A stretch of 64,000 nt of DNA. Source: Leguminivora glycinivorella. Its lineage: Eukaryota > Arthropoda > Insecta > Lepidoptera > Tortricidae. The notes below the pieces were generated by a model. It was not told where the DNA came from and did not search any database. It worked only from the letters and a program-made list of their open reading frames with translations. The stretch lies in NCBI RefSeq assembly GCF_023078275.1, contig NC_062976.1, forward strand, positions 248,001 to 312,000, given 5' to 3'. Of this stretch, positions 1 to 10,850 are shown piece after piece (position 1 is the stretch's first letter; every line of letters starts with the position of its first letter). The translations under genes and the position numbers were made by a program.

Positions 1-1305
1 TGTCGTAAAATAGGTTTTAGGGGTGCTGATTCCAAAATTAGTGACCAATTTGGAATCTGACATTGCTGACTGTCACTTTGACACAAAAGTCGTCATGGGT
101 GTCGTCAAATAGGTATCCGGAGGTGTTTGAAAACTAATGACCAATTTGGAATCTGACACTGTTGACTGTCACTTTGACACAAAAGTGATCATGGGTGTCT
201 TCAAATAGGTTTTCATGGGTACTGATCTCAATATTAATGATCAATTTGGAATCTGACATTGCTGACTGTCACTTTGACATAAAAGTCGTTATGGGTGTCG
301 TCAAATAGGTTTCCTTTCCAGGGGTACTGTGCAATGTCAGGTTCCAAATCGGTCATTACTTTTTAAATCATTTCATTAATTTTGGAATCAGTGCCCCCTA
401 AAAACTATTTGACTACACCCATGATTCCTTTTGTGTCAAAATTACAATTAGCACTGTGAGATTCCAAAATAGTCGTTAATTTTGGAATCAGCACCCCCGG
501 AAACCTTTTTGAAGACACCCATGACGACTTTTGTGTCAAAGTGACAGTCGGCAATGTCAAGATTCCAAATCGGTCATTAGTTTTCAAATCAGCACCTCCG
601 GAAACTTATTTGACGACACCCATGACGACTTTTGTGTCAAAGTGACAGTCAGCAATGTTAGATTCCACATTAGTCATTATTTTTGGAATCAGCACCCCCT
701 AAAACCTATTTTACGACACCCATGATGACTTTTGTGTCAAAGTGGCAGTCAGCAATGTTAGATTCCACATTGGTCATTAATTTTGGAATCAGCACCCCCT
801 AAAACCTATTTTACGACACCCATGACGACTTTTGTGTCAAAGTGACAGTCAGCAATGTCAGATTCCACATTGTTCATTAATTTTGGAATCAGCACCCCCG
901 CAAACCTATTTGACGACACCCATGACGACTTATGTGTCAAAGTGACAGTCAGCAATGTCAGATTCCACATTGGTCATTAATTTTGGAATCAGCACCCCTA
1001 AAACCTATTTTACGACACCCATGACGACTTTTGTGTCAAAGTGACAGTCAGCAATGTCAGATTCCACATTGTTCATTAATTTTGGAATCAGCACCCCCGC
1101 AAACCTATTTGACGACACCCATGACGACTTTTGTGTCAAAGTGACAGTCAGCAATGTCAGATTCCACATTGGCCATTAATTTTGGAATCAGCACCCCTAA
1201 AACCTATTTTACGACACCCATGACGACTTTTGTGTCAAAGTGACAGTCAGCAATGTCAGATTCCAAATCGGTCATTAATTTTTAAATCAGCACACCTGAA
1301 AACCT
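1..1305. repeat. ~100-bp satellite array with internal inversion
   Basis: Tandem units of about 100 bp. The phrase CCCATGACGACTTTTGTGTC recurs near 518, 618, 719, 819, 919, 1018, 1118 and 1217. From 1 to about 330 the units run in the opposite orientation (reverse-complement phrase near 88, 187 and 287), and the switch lies near 328-332. Units differ by scattered substitutions and 1-2 bp indels. Short open frames across it are repeat translation, not genes. Confidence 0.93.
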
Positions 1306-1840
1306 ATACTCGTGGTATATGCACTTGAAATGTGAAAGTGAAAATGCTAGAATGACATGTAAACCACGAAGTTGTATAGTCATATTGTTCATTGGTATTG
1401 GTGACCACCATCTGGCTCCATCATCAGACCCTGAGCACCACCTTGAAGTAATTAGAATTGTATTTGTCTTATTTTATCATCATATTAATATAATTATACT
1501 TTACTCTAATACTTATCATATAACAAAAGCAAATATTTGGGATGGGATCTACTTTTATAATTATTACTTTAATTTTTTAAATAAATTTTAACATAATTGA
1601 TATTATTTCGCGCTATATTCTCGTATTTTCGTACAAAATAATGTTTATTAGAAACCAAGTTTATATCGAGATAGTAGATTGTGGTTGTTATCAAAATTCC
1701 ATAGAAAGGATCAAGATTGTTTTGTCCATTATTGTAGTGCGAGCGAGTGATAAGACGTGCTAGAAAGGGTCGGCATATTGGGCTCGCGCGGCGGGTAAAA
1801 TACCTAATTTCGCCCGACGCCGAAATGTTATAACGCTCTT
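1306..1840. other. AT-rich intergenic DNA, no gene seen
   Basis: A 90-codon open frame at 1319-1591 has no recognisable motif and low-complexity composition. I see no splice-bounded coding segment or RNA gene here. Confidence 0.6.
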
Positions 1841-2041
1841 AAAGTCACATACAGACAGGTCGAATGCGATTAATTAACATTATTTTTACCTTTTTTCCCA
1901 ACGTTTCGGCCAGGTTGCACTGGCCGTGGTCGCGGAACACTGACGTCCCAGCAAAATGTCACCCCATGTAAACAACACAAAACTACCCGATATTAATTTA
2001 TATAAATGTTCGGGGTAGACAAATAAATATAATCTACCCGC
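1841..2041 (-). mobile_element. Penelope-like element 3'-end fragment
   Basis: This stretch closely matches 4760-4961, the 3' non-coding end of the Penelope-like remnant, in the same orientation. Shared words include CCCAACGTTTCGGCCAGG and TAAATGTTCGGGGTAGAC. No coding sequence is present, so it is a truncated or solo terminal copy. Confidence 0.7.
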
Positions 2042-2109
2042 ATGTAATTATTTACGACATCACATTAGAAACCTCAAAAATAACAGTACTTCTCCACTAT
2101 TTAATGGAT

Positions 2110-2264
2110 GTTATTATACATATAAACCTTCCTCTTGAATCACTCTATCTATTAAAAAAAACCGCATCAAAATCCGTTGCGTAGTTTCAAAGATTTAAGC
2201 ATACAAAGGGACATAGGGACATAGGGACAGAAAAAGTGACTTTGTTTTATACTATGTAGTGATG
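2110..2264. repeat. Interspersed repeat tail (ACTATGTAGTGA end)
   Basis: The segment ends TTTGTTTTATACTATGTAGT after a run of GGGACATA units. I recognise this as a common lepidopteran repeat end, probably the 3' tail of a non-LTR element or its SINE. No coding sequence is visible, and the family name is not certain. Confidence 0.5.
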
Positions 2265-3394
2265 ATATGAAAATTATATAGATATTTATGATATACTTGC
2301 CATAGCGTGACGGATACTTTATCCCCATAGATTATATGTGATAAAATTGAAAGCATAATACACTGGCTGGGAATGAATAATATTTTATAATAAAGACTAG
2401 TAAAATTATCGTCGGACATGGTATTTTATTTTTTACCTACAGGCTTGGAAACCTTTTTATGTTTTAAAACTAGTGGGTAATAAAAACGCATGGTATCCGT
2501 CCACTACCTCGAAAATAGAACAAACCAAAATGTGTACCTCTTATTTGAAACTAATAATATACTTATTCTTGATTTAAACTTGTCTGTTATATGTACTTTA
2601 CAACTTGTCGATATATTGTTATCGACATATACCCTTCACTATTTTTATTTTGCTGTTCCTGGTAACATTTTACCTGTCAGTCATTTGTCAATTTAGTCCG
2701 TAGGATTGTGGATTTTACTTTATTTTTACATTTTTCTGGACATCAAACCTGAAAATAAATCTTATATAAAACACTTAACGAAATTGGCACTACCTTATCC
2801 AAAAATGTAGTGAAACATAACATTACCCCCGTGTTTTATTAATACCCTCACATGTCGTCAATCTTTGTTACTCCCCCTACTTCCCCCCCACTCCCGCTGC
2901 GAACCTGAGAGCTCACCTAGTTGAAGGCTTTATTTGCCCGTTTTGCTACTGCTGTGTGTGTCTACAGTAGGTCCGGTTCATAGACAGTGTCCGTAGAAGC
3001 TAGCTACGAGTATAACTGTGGCCTTTTTAGCTACAGTGACATATTGTCGCCCGACAGTGACACTTCGCCGTTCATTGCCTGTTCAACGAGGAAATATTGA
3101 CGCTGAGTAATACTAGTTACTGATCAATCCAGAAATAGACACAGAACTGGCAGTGTGAAGTGTCTATGTCACTGTGGTGTAATAGGCCACTGGTATCAGG
3201 TAAACTCGTTTGTAATTTGCGGTGGTCATAAAGTCATAAACAGAGAATCTGCATATCGAAGAAATCGCACTGGTATAAAAAAATGAACAACTTCCTGCCT
3301 TGTGCTACTATTCGTTATTACTGACTGTTATAATTCAGTGATTTGTGACGACCAGTTTCGTTTTGGTAGTATTTATATAGTGATCCTGACAGCT
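2265..3394. other. Intergenic DNA, no gene seen
   Basis: AT-rich sequence with one moderately GC-rich part (2880-3260) that has short dyads around AGTGACA/TGTCACT. A 68-codon frame at 2490 has no recognisable features. I cannot support a gene here. Confidence 0.5.
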
Positions 3395-3545
3395 AAGCCG
3401 ACAGCCCGGGTTCCAATCCCGGTAAAGCCATTTATTGTGATGAACAGGGATATTTCTTAGAGAGTTATATATATATATCATGTTTTCTATGTAATTTAAG
3501 TTTTTCATTTTATTTATTTTTATTTATTTTTATTTATTTTAGGTA
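3395..3545 (+). repeat. SINE fragment (family C) and TTTTA-type microsatellite
   Basis: 3395-3455 carries a tRNA B-box-like word, GGTTCCAATCC, followed by sequence resembling the plus orientation of the SINE seen reversed at 39960-40205. 3505-3541 is a (TTTTATTTA)n microsatellite. Confidence 0.5.
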
Positions 3546-3679
3546 ATTACAAACATAAATCTCTAATATACTTTATTCAAAACCAATTCATTAATTATCA
3601 TCAAAACAACAACATAGTAAAAACTTACAACTAAACACTTATACTAAAAATCTTACAAATAAAAACTTATACTACTTAA

Positions 3680-4315
3680 CTACAAATAAAAAATTTGGCT
3701 CAAATCGTCGCCAGTGGGTAAGGTGCCCAGAAGGCTGGCCGCATTGCCCCGCTGGATAGCTAGACTTATCCGCTGAGCGAAATACTGGCCAGCCCTCTGG
3801 TCACCAGATGCGTCTATGAGGCGCTTGGACAGCTCCTCATAGAGGCGACGCGCACTAGGCCCCCATGGCCCCAAGGTTTCAACCCCAAACGCCGCAAATA
3901 TGTAGCTACTGCCGAGGTTGGCATACTTGCGACGTTTGAGGTCTTCAGCCGAGGATGCAGCCGCACCAGCACCAACTTTAGTGCTTGGAATATGGGACGG
4001 AGCTAGGGTGTCTACACATGTAGCATCCCAGACGAGCGGCCGACCCATACTCCAAGGCACCAGCGTCATTCCATCAGGCCGCTTGCCATCAACCCTGGCC
4101 AGGCCGTTGGGTTCGAGGACGGCCGGCACTTTTGCGCTAGCAAGGGCCCTCCGGATGACGTCGTTGAGGATGGCGTGGCGAGGAATTCTCCCGGCACTTC
4201 GGCTGCATGAGAGGCCGTGGTGGCCAAGACTGTCCACTGTAGCTCCGCACTGGCAGCGATGGGGCACATTTGTTGACGCCCCTATTCTGAGACAGGTGGC
4301 TAACCGGAATGTGTG
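3680..4315 (-). pseudogene. C-terminal zinc-knuckle/nuclease-like domain of a retroelement polyprotein
   Basis: About 200 codons are open on the minus strand. The recorded start is a GTG, but the similarity appears to continue upstream to about 4310, where a stop ends the frame, so this is a 5'-truncated remnant. Near its N-terminus it has a Cys-x-Cys-x8-His-x4-Cys knuckle (CQCGATVDSLGHHGLSC), then RH, then KRPDGMTLVPWS followed by LVWDATCVDT. A zinc knuckle followed by (R/K)PD...D resembles the restriction-like endonuclease region of R2-type non-LTR elements. Proteins of this family recur in animal genomes beside reverse-transcriptase remnants. No RT domain remains nearby. The C-terminus (SLAIQRGNAASLLGTLP) is repeated in the fragment at 43274-43335. 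Family membership is fairly secure; the nuclease label is inference. Confidence 0.6.
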
Positions 4316-4752
4316 TATCTATCTATTCTATTCGTATGTATCTCTAATTAATTTACATAGTATCGTTAAACCAATAAGGTTTGTCTCGATACCTATTCCA
4401 TTCCGCGGTAGATGTTATACAATGCAACAATCATATAATTATGTAGGTATTCTATTCATTATACATACTCGTATTATAACCAAAACAAGAAACCGCCAAC
4501 ATTGCACTGAGCGCAAATAGCATTTAAGTATTATTATAATTATTGTCACTTATTTTCCTTGTTGTTGGCAGCCGCCCGCTTTGGCCGGACCGGTTTGCGC
4601 TCGGCCAAATACAGGATGCTTCAATTATGTACTCAAAGTATTTTTTTGATAATAAATATTTTATTGAGTTTGTTATATAATAAATAGAAAAATAAAACTA
4701 AAATTCTGACACTACTAAATATATAACACTTTAAGTTCTCGCGCTTTGTACA
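4316..4752. other. Intergenic DNA, no gene seen
   Basis: AT-rich sequence without recognisable coding or RNA features. A short GC-richer patch lies at 4560-4610. Confidence 0.5.
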
Positions 4753-5399
4753 CATATTTAAAGTCACACACAGGTCGAACGCGATTAATTAACATTATTT
4801 TTACCTTATTTCCCAACGTTTCGGCCAGGTTGCACTGGCCGTGGTCGCGGAAGACTGACGTCCCAGCAAAGTGTCACCGGAGATGTAAACAACACAAGAC
4901 TACCCGATATTAATTTATATAAATGTTCGGGGTAGACAAATAAATATAATCTACCCGCTTTCAGTTATTGTTTATTTCCCACCGCACGACACGACACACA
5001 GCACTCACAACATCCGCGCACTGGTCCGAAGATAGATCTTTTGGTTTGAACATTTGAATCACTGGTCCCCATGTTGGCGATAATCTATACCCGTCTTCCC
5101 TGTTAAAGTTTTTAGGATATTTTTTAATTTCGATCGCCTCCCTCACAATCCGGGGATAATAGTGTCGCTCGGTGGAAAGAACTTTGGGTTTGTGTAGCTC
5201 AATCCAGTGATTCGTTTCCGCAGTAAGCAAGTGCTCGGCGATTGCAGATTTGTGTATATGGCGATTTTTAACTGCCGCTATGTGTTCCTTCACCCTCTCT
5301 TGAACGCTGCGCTTTGTTTTGTGCTGGCCGAAACGTTGGGAAATAAGGTAAAAATAATGTTAATTAATCGCGTTCGACCTGTGTGTGACTTTAAATATG
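4753..5399 (-). mobile_element. Penelope-like element remnant bounded by a 76-bp inverted repeat
   Basis: 4753-4828 and 5324-5399 are perfect reverse complements of 76 bp as read by eye. Between them lie the GIY-YIG-type coding remnant (minus strand) and its ~130-bp 3' non-coding region. Penelope-like elements are known to carry terminal repeats in direct or inverted arrangement, which fits. The same 3' end occurs alone at 1841-2041. Confidence 0.7.
4961..5323 (-). pseudogene. GIY-YIG endonuclease C-terminal remnant of a Penelope-like element
   Basis: The frame reads GQ...KRSVQERVKEHIAAVKN, then SAIAEHLL, NHWIELHKPKVL, RIVREAIEIKKYPKNFNR and DGYRLSPTWGPVI, ending at a stop near 4961. This order (R-x3-H helix, AEH, TNHxI/E, REAIEIxK, NFNRxDGxxLSxxW) is the C-terminal half of the GIY-YIG nuclease domain fused to Penelope-type reverse transcriptases. 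The catalytic GIY and YIG strands and the entire RT are missing. The frame meets the right arm of the flanking inverted repeat at 5324, so the coding part was cut exactly there. No function is expected. Confidence 0.75.
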
Positions 5400-5845
5400 A
5401 CTACTAAATATGTTTAAGTTATTTTATATTAAACTATAAATTTTAAATTTTATCTTTATGAACAGAGAGTCACATTAAAAAACACTGCGTGGAGTCCCTC
5501 CGCGCGGAAGAAGTGAAACTTCCTAACATAACCTCAAAATCATTTTGTCAAGTAACCATCACGTTTTGCGTTTAGTTACGTATCTTTTCACTGTTTTAAA
5601 TATTTTACATTGTTATTTGCTCAAATTATTGATTGAAATATTGATTCCACCATTTAATATCATTCAGGGCATTCTGTTCTGTCACTGACTGAGTGAATAA
5701 GTGAATGAATGGAATGAGTGAGTCGCGTTGAGACAGAATGTTACGCGCTGAGTGAGCGGCATTCCACGCAAAGTTAACAATGACTGAGTGTTACGCGCTG
5801 TCAGTTGAAAGTCGCATTAGATGTTTCACTTCAATAACTATTATT
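5400..5845. other. Intergenic DNA with TGAGTGAA-rich patch
   Basis: 5660-5800 repeats short TGAGTGA/GAATGAATG words and the phrase TTACGCGCTG twice. No gene is recognised. Confidence 0.5.
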
Positions 5846-5889
5846 TTTAACCCCCGACGCAAAAACAACGGGGTGTTATAAGTTTGACG

Positions 5890-5924
<35 letters not shown>

Positions 5925-6080
5925 GTGTGTGTCTGTCTGTGGCATCGTAGCTCCCGAACGGATGAACTGATTTGGATTTAGTTTTTTTTGTCTGAAAGCT
6001 GAGTTAGTCGGGAGTGTTCTTAGCCATGTTTCATGAAAATCGGTCTACTATGTCGCGGTCGGGGGTTTTTTCAAAATGTT
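5846..6080 (+). repeat. CTGT-microsatellite interspersed repeat, copy 1
   Basis: Starts CCCCCGACGCAAAAACAACG, continues GTTATAAGTTTGACGTG, a (CTGT)n tract, GCATCGTAGCTCCCGAACGG, then CATGTTTCATGAAAATCGGT and CTATGTCGCGGTCGGGG. The same order appears at 14762, 26406 and, reversed, 31612. No coding capacity; open frames over the CTGT tract are artefacts. Confidence 0.85.
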
Positions 6081-6887
6081 TATCGACTTTAATACCTATA
6101 TGTCGGCTTACTGGGTAGCTTTGTCCATTACACAACTTGTTATGACAGGTGCGATGGATAGCTATCATTATACAGGACATTACGCAGTGATATGATAAGT
6201 GATCACGGATTCATCACGTTTACCTACTACCGTCGTTTTTAAATGAAGCGTGGGATCTAATGAATTCTTTGGGGCAAGGCTTTAGTGGGTACTTAGATAG
6301 ACATTGTTTTGACGTTGGTTGAAGAATAACTTCAACGGATGATATTGGTAACGTTCCTTTGCTAATCCGCGAATTGATAACGTGCAAGTCAATCAGTGTT
6401 AACCTGTTGTACTTACTTGCGCATTTTTACATGCAATTAATTATTGATATTGGTAATAGAATTTTGGATTTGTTGGATTTGAGAGACTATTTAGGATTGT
6501 TATTTCTGTTTGTATATTGTAAAAAGTCTTTTTTGTATTTTTTTTAGTGGGACTTGAAGGAATTTTAATCATTATCCTTTATACTTATACACCGTGTTTT
6601 TATTGTTTTCCGTTAAATTCGATATGCAGTTAAGTTCATCATCAGGAACAAATAAATGTTTAGATATAGATATTTTTGTATGCGTAGTTAGCATATAAAT
6701 CCTGTGTTAAAATTAGACTCTGGCTTATTTTTTTGAAATAGCAAATAGATGAAATAGTCAATATTTTGAACAGATTTTAATATTTATGACTTTTTATGTT
6801 ATTAACATCTGACAATAAGATATTATCGTAAAAACAGACATTCTGAAACAAAACTAGTTAGTAGAGCGGCGAGAGGGTCTCGGGAAA
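6081..6887. other. Intergenic DNA with a transposon-end fragment near 6590
   Basis: Mostly featureless AT-rich DNA. Around 6590-6625, TATACACCGTG then TTTTCCGTTAAATTCG matches the terminal sequence of the element inserted at 57190-57585, suggesting a remnant end. Confidence 0.45.
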
Positions 6888-9002
6888 AGTTGATGTGACT
6901 GGAGAGTATACTGCTGACAAGTGGTATCGTTGTGATCGGTACACTTTACTGAGTACGAAATAATGACTTGTCACTTTCTCAGACTGTGGGGGGGTTAACT
7001 ATGACGTCACAAAGATCGCGGTCCCGGGTTTAATTTTTTTGCCAATTTGTCTAGAACCCCTTATCCAATTTTGAAAAATGAGGTGTCGATTGAAAGCGTA
7101 TAACATGCTGATTAAGATTTATTATATGTGAAAAGTATAGTTTTGTTAGTTATTTTTTAATTAACAATAATGCAAAAAGTACGTTTTTTTTACTCTCTTT
7201 TTTGATTTTTGTGACTCAAAAAGGCAATGAAAACGGCCACTTAGCTAAAAAATATGTTATATAAATCATTTAACTACATTATTAAGCTATCTGTTGCTTT
7301 TTGAATTTCTACGATCGGATAATAAATGAGCAAACTACAACCACATACCTGTAGGCGGGGAGTACCGCTTGACACGCGTTCCCATACATTCGGCGTCTAC
7401 CAAATTACACCTCGCGCAAAATTCGTTTCAAGCAGATATACCTCTAATCTTATTCATCGTAACCTATCAATATTGATATCATTTGAAAGCACAATTAAAG
7501 TACTTTAAAAAACAATGTCAATCATTTTTTTAAAATCAATAATCGCCAGTCTGTGGTGGTTACAAAGGAAAAAAGTGGGTATGCAATTTGACTGGTTTCC
7601 TAGGTTTGATACCCTAGACGAGTTTAAAGGGGAGGTAAAGGTGACATATGGGTTTTTCTCTGGCCTAAAAGCTACACAGAGGGTCAGGGGAGAAAAAGTA
7701 GGGTTTAAGTTTAGTTTTAAGTTATTTTTCCTTTATTTGTTGATTTTATTGTGTTAAATTTTTTGTAATTTTATCAAGGATACACGTTGGTTTCTTTTGC
7801 TAAAAGTTGCCTTTTTTATGAGAAATGTTATGAATTTTATGGCTTTTTCCGATAGAGACTAAAATTAACTTTCAAATAAGGCCACATAGTCATACTTTTA
7901 CTTATATAATATTAAGGGTATGACTATGTATCAGTAGGCCACATAGTCATACTTTTACTTATATAATATTAAGGGTATGACTATGTATCAGTATGACTAT
8001 GTGGCCTTATTTGAAAGTTAATTTTAGTCTCTATCGGAAAATGCCATGAAATTCATAACATTTCTCATAAAAAAGGGAATTTTCAGCAAAAGAAACCAAT
8101 GTGTATCCTTGATAAAATTACAAAAAAATTAAACACAATAAAATCAACAAATAAAAGAAAAATAACTTAAAACTAAACTTAAACCCTAGTTTTTTTCTCC
8201 CCTGACCCTCTGTATAGCTTTTAGGCCAGAGAACAACCCATATGTCACCTTTACCTCCCCTTTTAAACTCGTCTAGGGTATCAAACCTAGGAAACCAGTC
8301 AAATTGCATACCCACTTTTTTCCTTTGTAACCACCTAGGACTGGCGATTATTGATTTTATGAAAATGATTGACATTGTTTCTTAAAGTACTTTAATTGTA
8401 CTTTCAAATGATACCAATATTGATAGGTTACGATGAATAAGATTAGAGGTATATCTGCTTGAAACGAATTTTGCGCGAGGTGTAATTTGGTAGACGCCGA
8501 ATGTATGGGAACGCGTGTCAAGCGGTACTCCCCGCCTACAGGTATGTGGTTGTAGTTTGCTTATTTATTATCCGATCGTAGAAATTTAAAAAGCAACAGA
8601 TAGCTTAATAATGTAGTTAAATGATTTATATAACATATTTTTTAGCTAAGTGGCCGTTTTCATTGCCTTTTGAGTCACAAAAATCAAAAAAGAGAGTAAA
8701 AAAAAAGTATTTTTTGCATTATTATTAATTAAAAAATAACTAACAAAACTATACTCTTCACATATAATAAATCTTAATCAGCATGTTATACGCTTTCAAT
8801 CGACACCTCATTTTTCAAAATTGGATAAGGGGTTCTAGACAAATTGGCAAAAAATTGAAACCCGGGACCGCGATCTTTGTGACGTCATAGTTAACCCCCC
8901 CACAGTCTGAGAAAGTGACAAGTCATTATTTCGTACTCAGTAAAGTCTACCGATCACAACGATACCACTTGTCAGCAGTATACTCTCCAGTCACATCAAC
9001 TT
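6888..9002. mobile_element. ~2.1-kb foldback (inverted repeat) with ~1-kb arms
   Basis: 6888-7894 is nearly the reverse complement of 7992-9002. Outer ends are AAGTTGATGTGACTGGAGAG and its complement; inner ends are GGCCACATAGTCATA and its complement. The ~97-bp centre contains a ~56-bp direct duplication (7880-7935 and 7937-7992). Arms differ by few substitutions and small indels. The two long frames inside (7515-7757 plus, 8118-8375 minus) are the same arm sequence read from each side and diverge by frameshift, so they are not conserved genes. No clear target duplication was found. Confidence 0.88.
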
Positions 9003-9127
9003 CAAAACTAGACGACTTTTTTCAATTCCGCCGCCTTACTAAGTTATTTTCGCGAACACTTTATTTTCAGCAGCTCATGACATTTTTACTACCTAACCCG
9101 TCCCTCTTGTCCTTTCGTTACACAACT

Positions 9128-9248
9128 GGGGGGTTACCATGAAGTACTAGCCGTCCAGTTTACGTCGAGAGAGGGACACAGCTATACCAGATACATAGCT
9201 CCGTCCCTCTCTCTCTCTATACTGAACGGCACTTCGTGGTAGCCCCCC
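9128..9248. mobile_element. 121-bp hairpin-type MITE
   Basis: The left end GGGGTTACCATGAAGT and the right end ACTTCGTGGTAGCCCC are imperfect complements. The inner arms pair again (GAGAGAGGGAC with GTCCCTCTCTCTC), so almost the whole segment can fold into one stem with a small loop. Confidence 0.7.
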
Positions 9249-9784
9249 TGGACCGCTCACAGCCAGTATAATATAAAAGCGCGATGAAAACCAGTGTTCG
9301 CCATGTAAAGCAATCTTATTCAAATTGTGAGACCTTCAGTTCTGAGCTTTCGCGTGAAATATGCAGACTCGATATCAGTAAATAACAATAGATGTAGCAT
9401 CTGAAACCAAAGGCACAGTATAATAAACTAACGTACAGTATGGCCACTCCCGCTCCCCACTGAAAGTGCCGTCCACGCCTTCTCGGTTACCTACCTCACA
9501 GTTATCGCCTGCCAAAAACGCGAACAGTCGACTTGTCATATCTCACTCATTCAAGCATAGTACGCGTTCACCTACACGAGCTTAGACTGTGTGCTAGGAA
9601 CGCGCCTCTTTCATATATTTGATCGCGAGTGTCCAAGGTGTGCCAAAGGTATGCCATTTTTATGTATTATAGTACATTATGATACAAGTGCGGAAAAGAC
9701 GAAGTTTAAAACAAGTGGCGATGAATTCAAATACGATGGAAGGGAGTTTTTTGAATCGACCCGAGCTACGTATTTTCTTTTTCG
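9249..9784. other. Intergenic DNA, no gene seen
   Basis: An 88-codon frame (9591-9857) runs into the MITE at 9785 and shows no motif. I do not support a gene. Confidence 0.5.
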
Positions 9785-9906
9785 TGTGCGTATCATACGA
9801 CTTTTTTCGGTAGGTACAGATGGCCCTCTGAAGTTTCAACCTGACATCAAGAAATGAACCACTGCGGGCAAAACGAACCATTTGTACTGAAAAAGTCGTA
9901 TGCGCA
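9785..9906. mobile_element. ~120-bp MITE with ~30-bp terminal inverted repeats
   Basis: Left GCGTATCATACGACTTTTTT pairs with the right arm AAAAAGTCGTATGCGCAC, and the adjoining GGTACAGATGG pairs with CCATTTGTACTG. A diverged relative lies at 23300-23425 (shared phrases GAAGTTTCGACCTG and AATGAACCACT). Confidence 0.65.
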
Positions 9907-10033
9907 CTCTAACCGACATAATATACTTATTGCTAAGTTACTACGTTTCCTTCGTTGGGAGTCATTATTATCATACACTGCTAGCTAGTGTCATAGTACT
10001 TACATAACTTTCCCGTAAACATCCTAGAGAAAA

Positions 10034-10335
10034 TAGTTATTTGTTATACAAGGGGGCAAAGTTGTATTTTAACGCCGAGTGTGGAATTGAAAAACGAGCA
10101 AGTGAAAGGATTCTATAGTGGAACCACGAGCGAAGCGAGTGGTTCGAGAATAGAATCCTGAACTTAGCGAGTTTTTCAACACACGAGAAGTAAAATACAT
10201 TTGCACCCGAGTGTAACACAAAACTTTTCCCCTCACTATAGCGAGAAAAGCAAAACACAAAAAACGCGTTCATCACTGCTTCCAGTAGTTCCACAGGTGG
10301 TAAATCATCTTCATTACTAGTGTTGAGTTCCAAAT
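10034..10335 (-). mobile_element. MITE family M, copy 1 (reverse orientation, partial)
   Basis: Begins AGTTATTTGTTATACAAGGG and contains the dyad GAACCACGAGCGAAGCGAGT, matching the complements of 10851-11283 and 13495-13925. On the minus strand it encodes the family's short coding-like tail (DLPPVELLEA...NAFF), here continuing open because the usual stop is absent. Confidence 0.7.
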
Positions 10336-10570
10336 TTATTATTTTTACACTTAAGGTAGTTTTATATTAATATTTTTAAATGTGGGTACTTGCGAATCGC
10401 CTCACCCTTCCAAGTCACCTATCCTTTGCCAACGCACGTGAGATTAGTATATCCATCTCACTCATCGCGAATATTCGAGACGCAATTTTCGTCTCGACCA
10501 GTTCCCGTCTAAGCTCCGCTTGGCTAACAGCCTGCGCATGGCTAAATATCAAAAATGTGATAAATATTAA

Positions 10571-10683
10571 CGCGCCCCTAAAAATTGTCGTGTTGTGAAC
10601 AAGTGTATCGAACTATTGTGCCGATTGCTGAAAGGAGTTTTGGAAAAGCTGGCCAGCTCGGAAGATGAAGAAAAATTAGAAAG
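10571..10683 (+). other. Exon-like coding segment next to MITE family M
   Basis: After a TAA at 10568, an open frame contains NKCIELLCRLLKGV, then LEKLASSEDEEKLER, and ends at AG/GTAGGC, a plausible splice donor. The charged, amphipathic composition is unlike surrounding DNA. It lies between two family-M copies that carry a second coding-like segment, so it may be an exon of a captured or transposon gene. Function is unknown. Confidence 0.35.
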
Positions 10684-10850
10684 GTAGGCGTTGGCATTTT
10701 CCTCTTTCCTTTTAAACAAGGTGCAAGCAAGTATTTTGTGTCGTAATTTACTTAATATTCAAATTTATACAGTCCATTTATTTCGAAACTAAATTATTTA
10801 AAATCATATCCTTCGTAGCGCTTTGAAGGCTCGCTATTGTCATATAAATA

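Noticed and set aside
531..725. Open frame in the satellite array
   Set aside because: It follows the 100-bp repeat and recurs with each unit; no protein features.
1..1305. CRISPR array
   Set aside because: Units are contiguous 100-bp repeats without unique spacers, in eukaryotic DNA.
3918..4520. 200-codon plus-strand frame
   Set aside because: Antisense of the retroelement remnant at 3680-4315, then AT-rich sequence; no motif.
7515..8375. Matching frames (MSIIF...) on opposite strands
   Set aside because: They are the two arms of one foldback; the proteins diverge by frameshift after ~40 residues, so no selection is visible.
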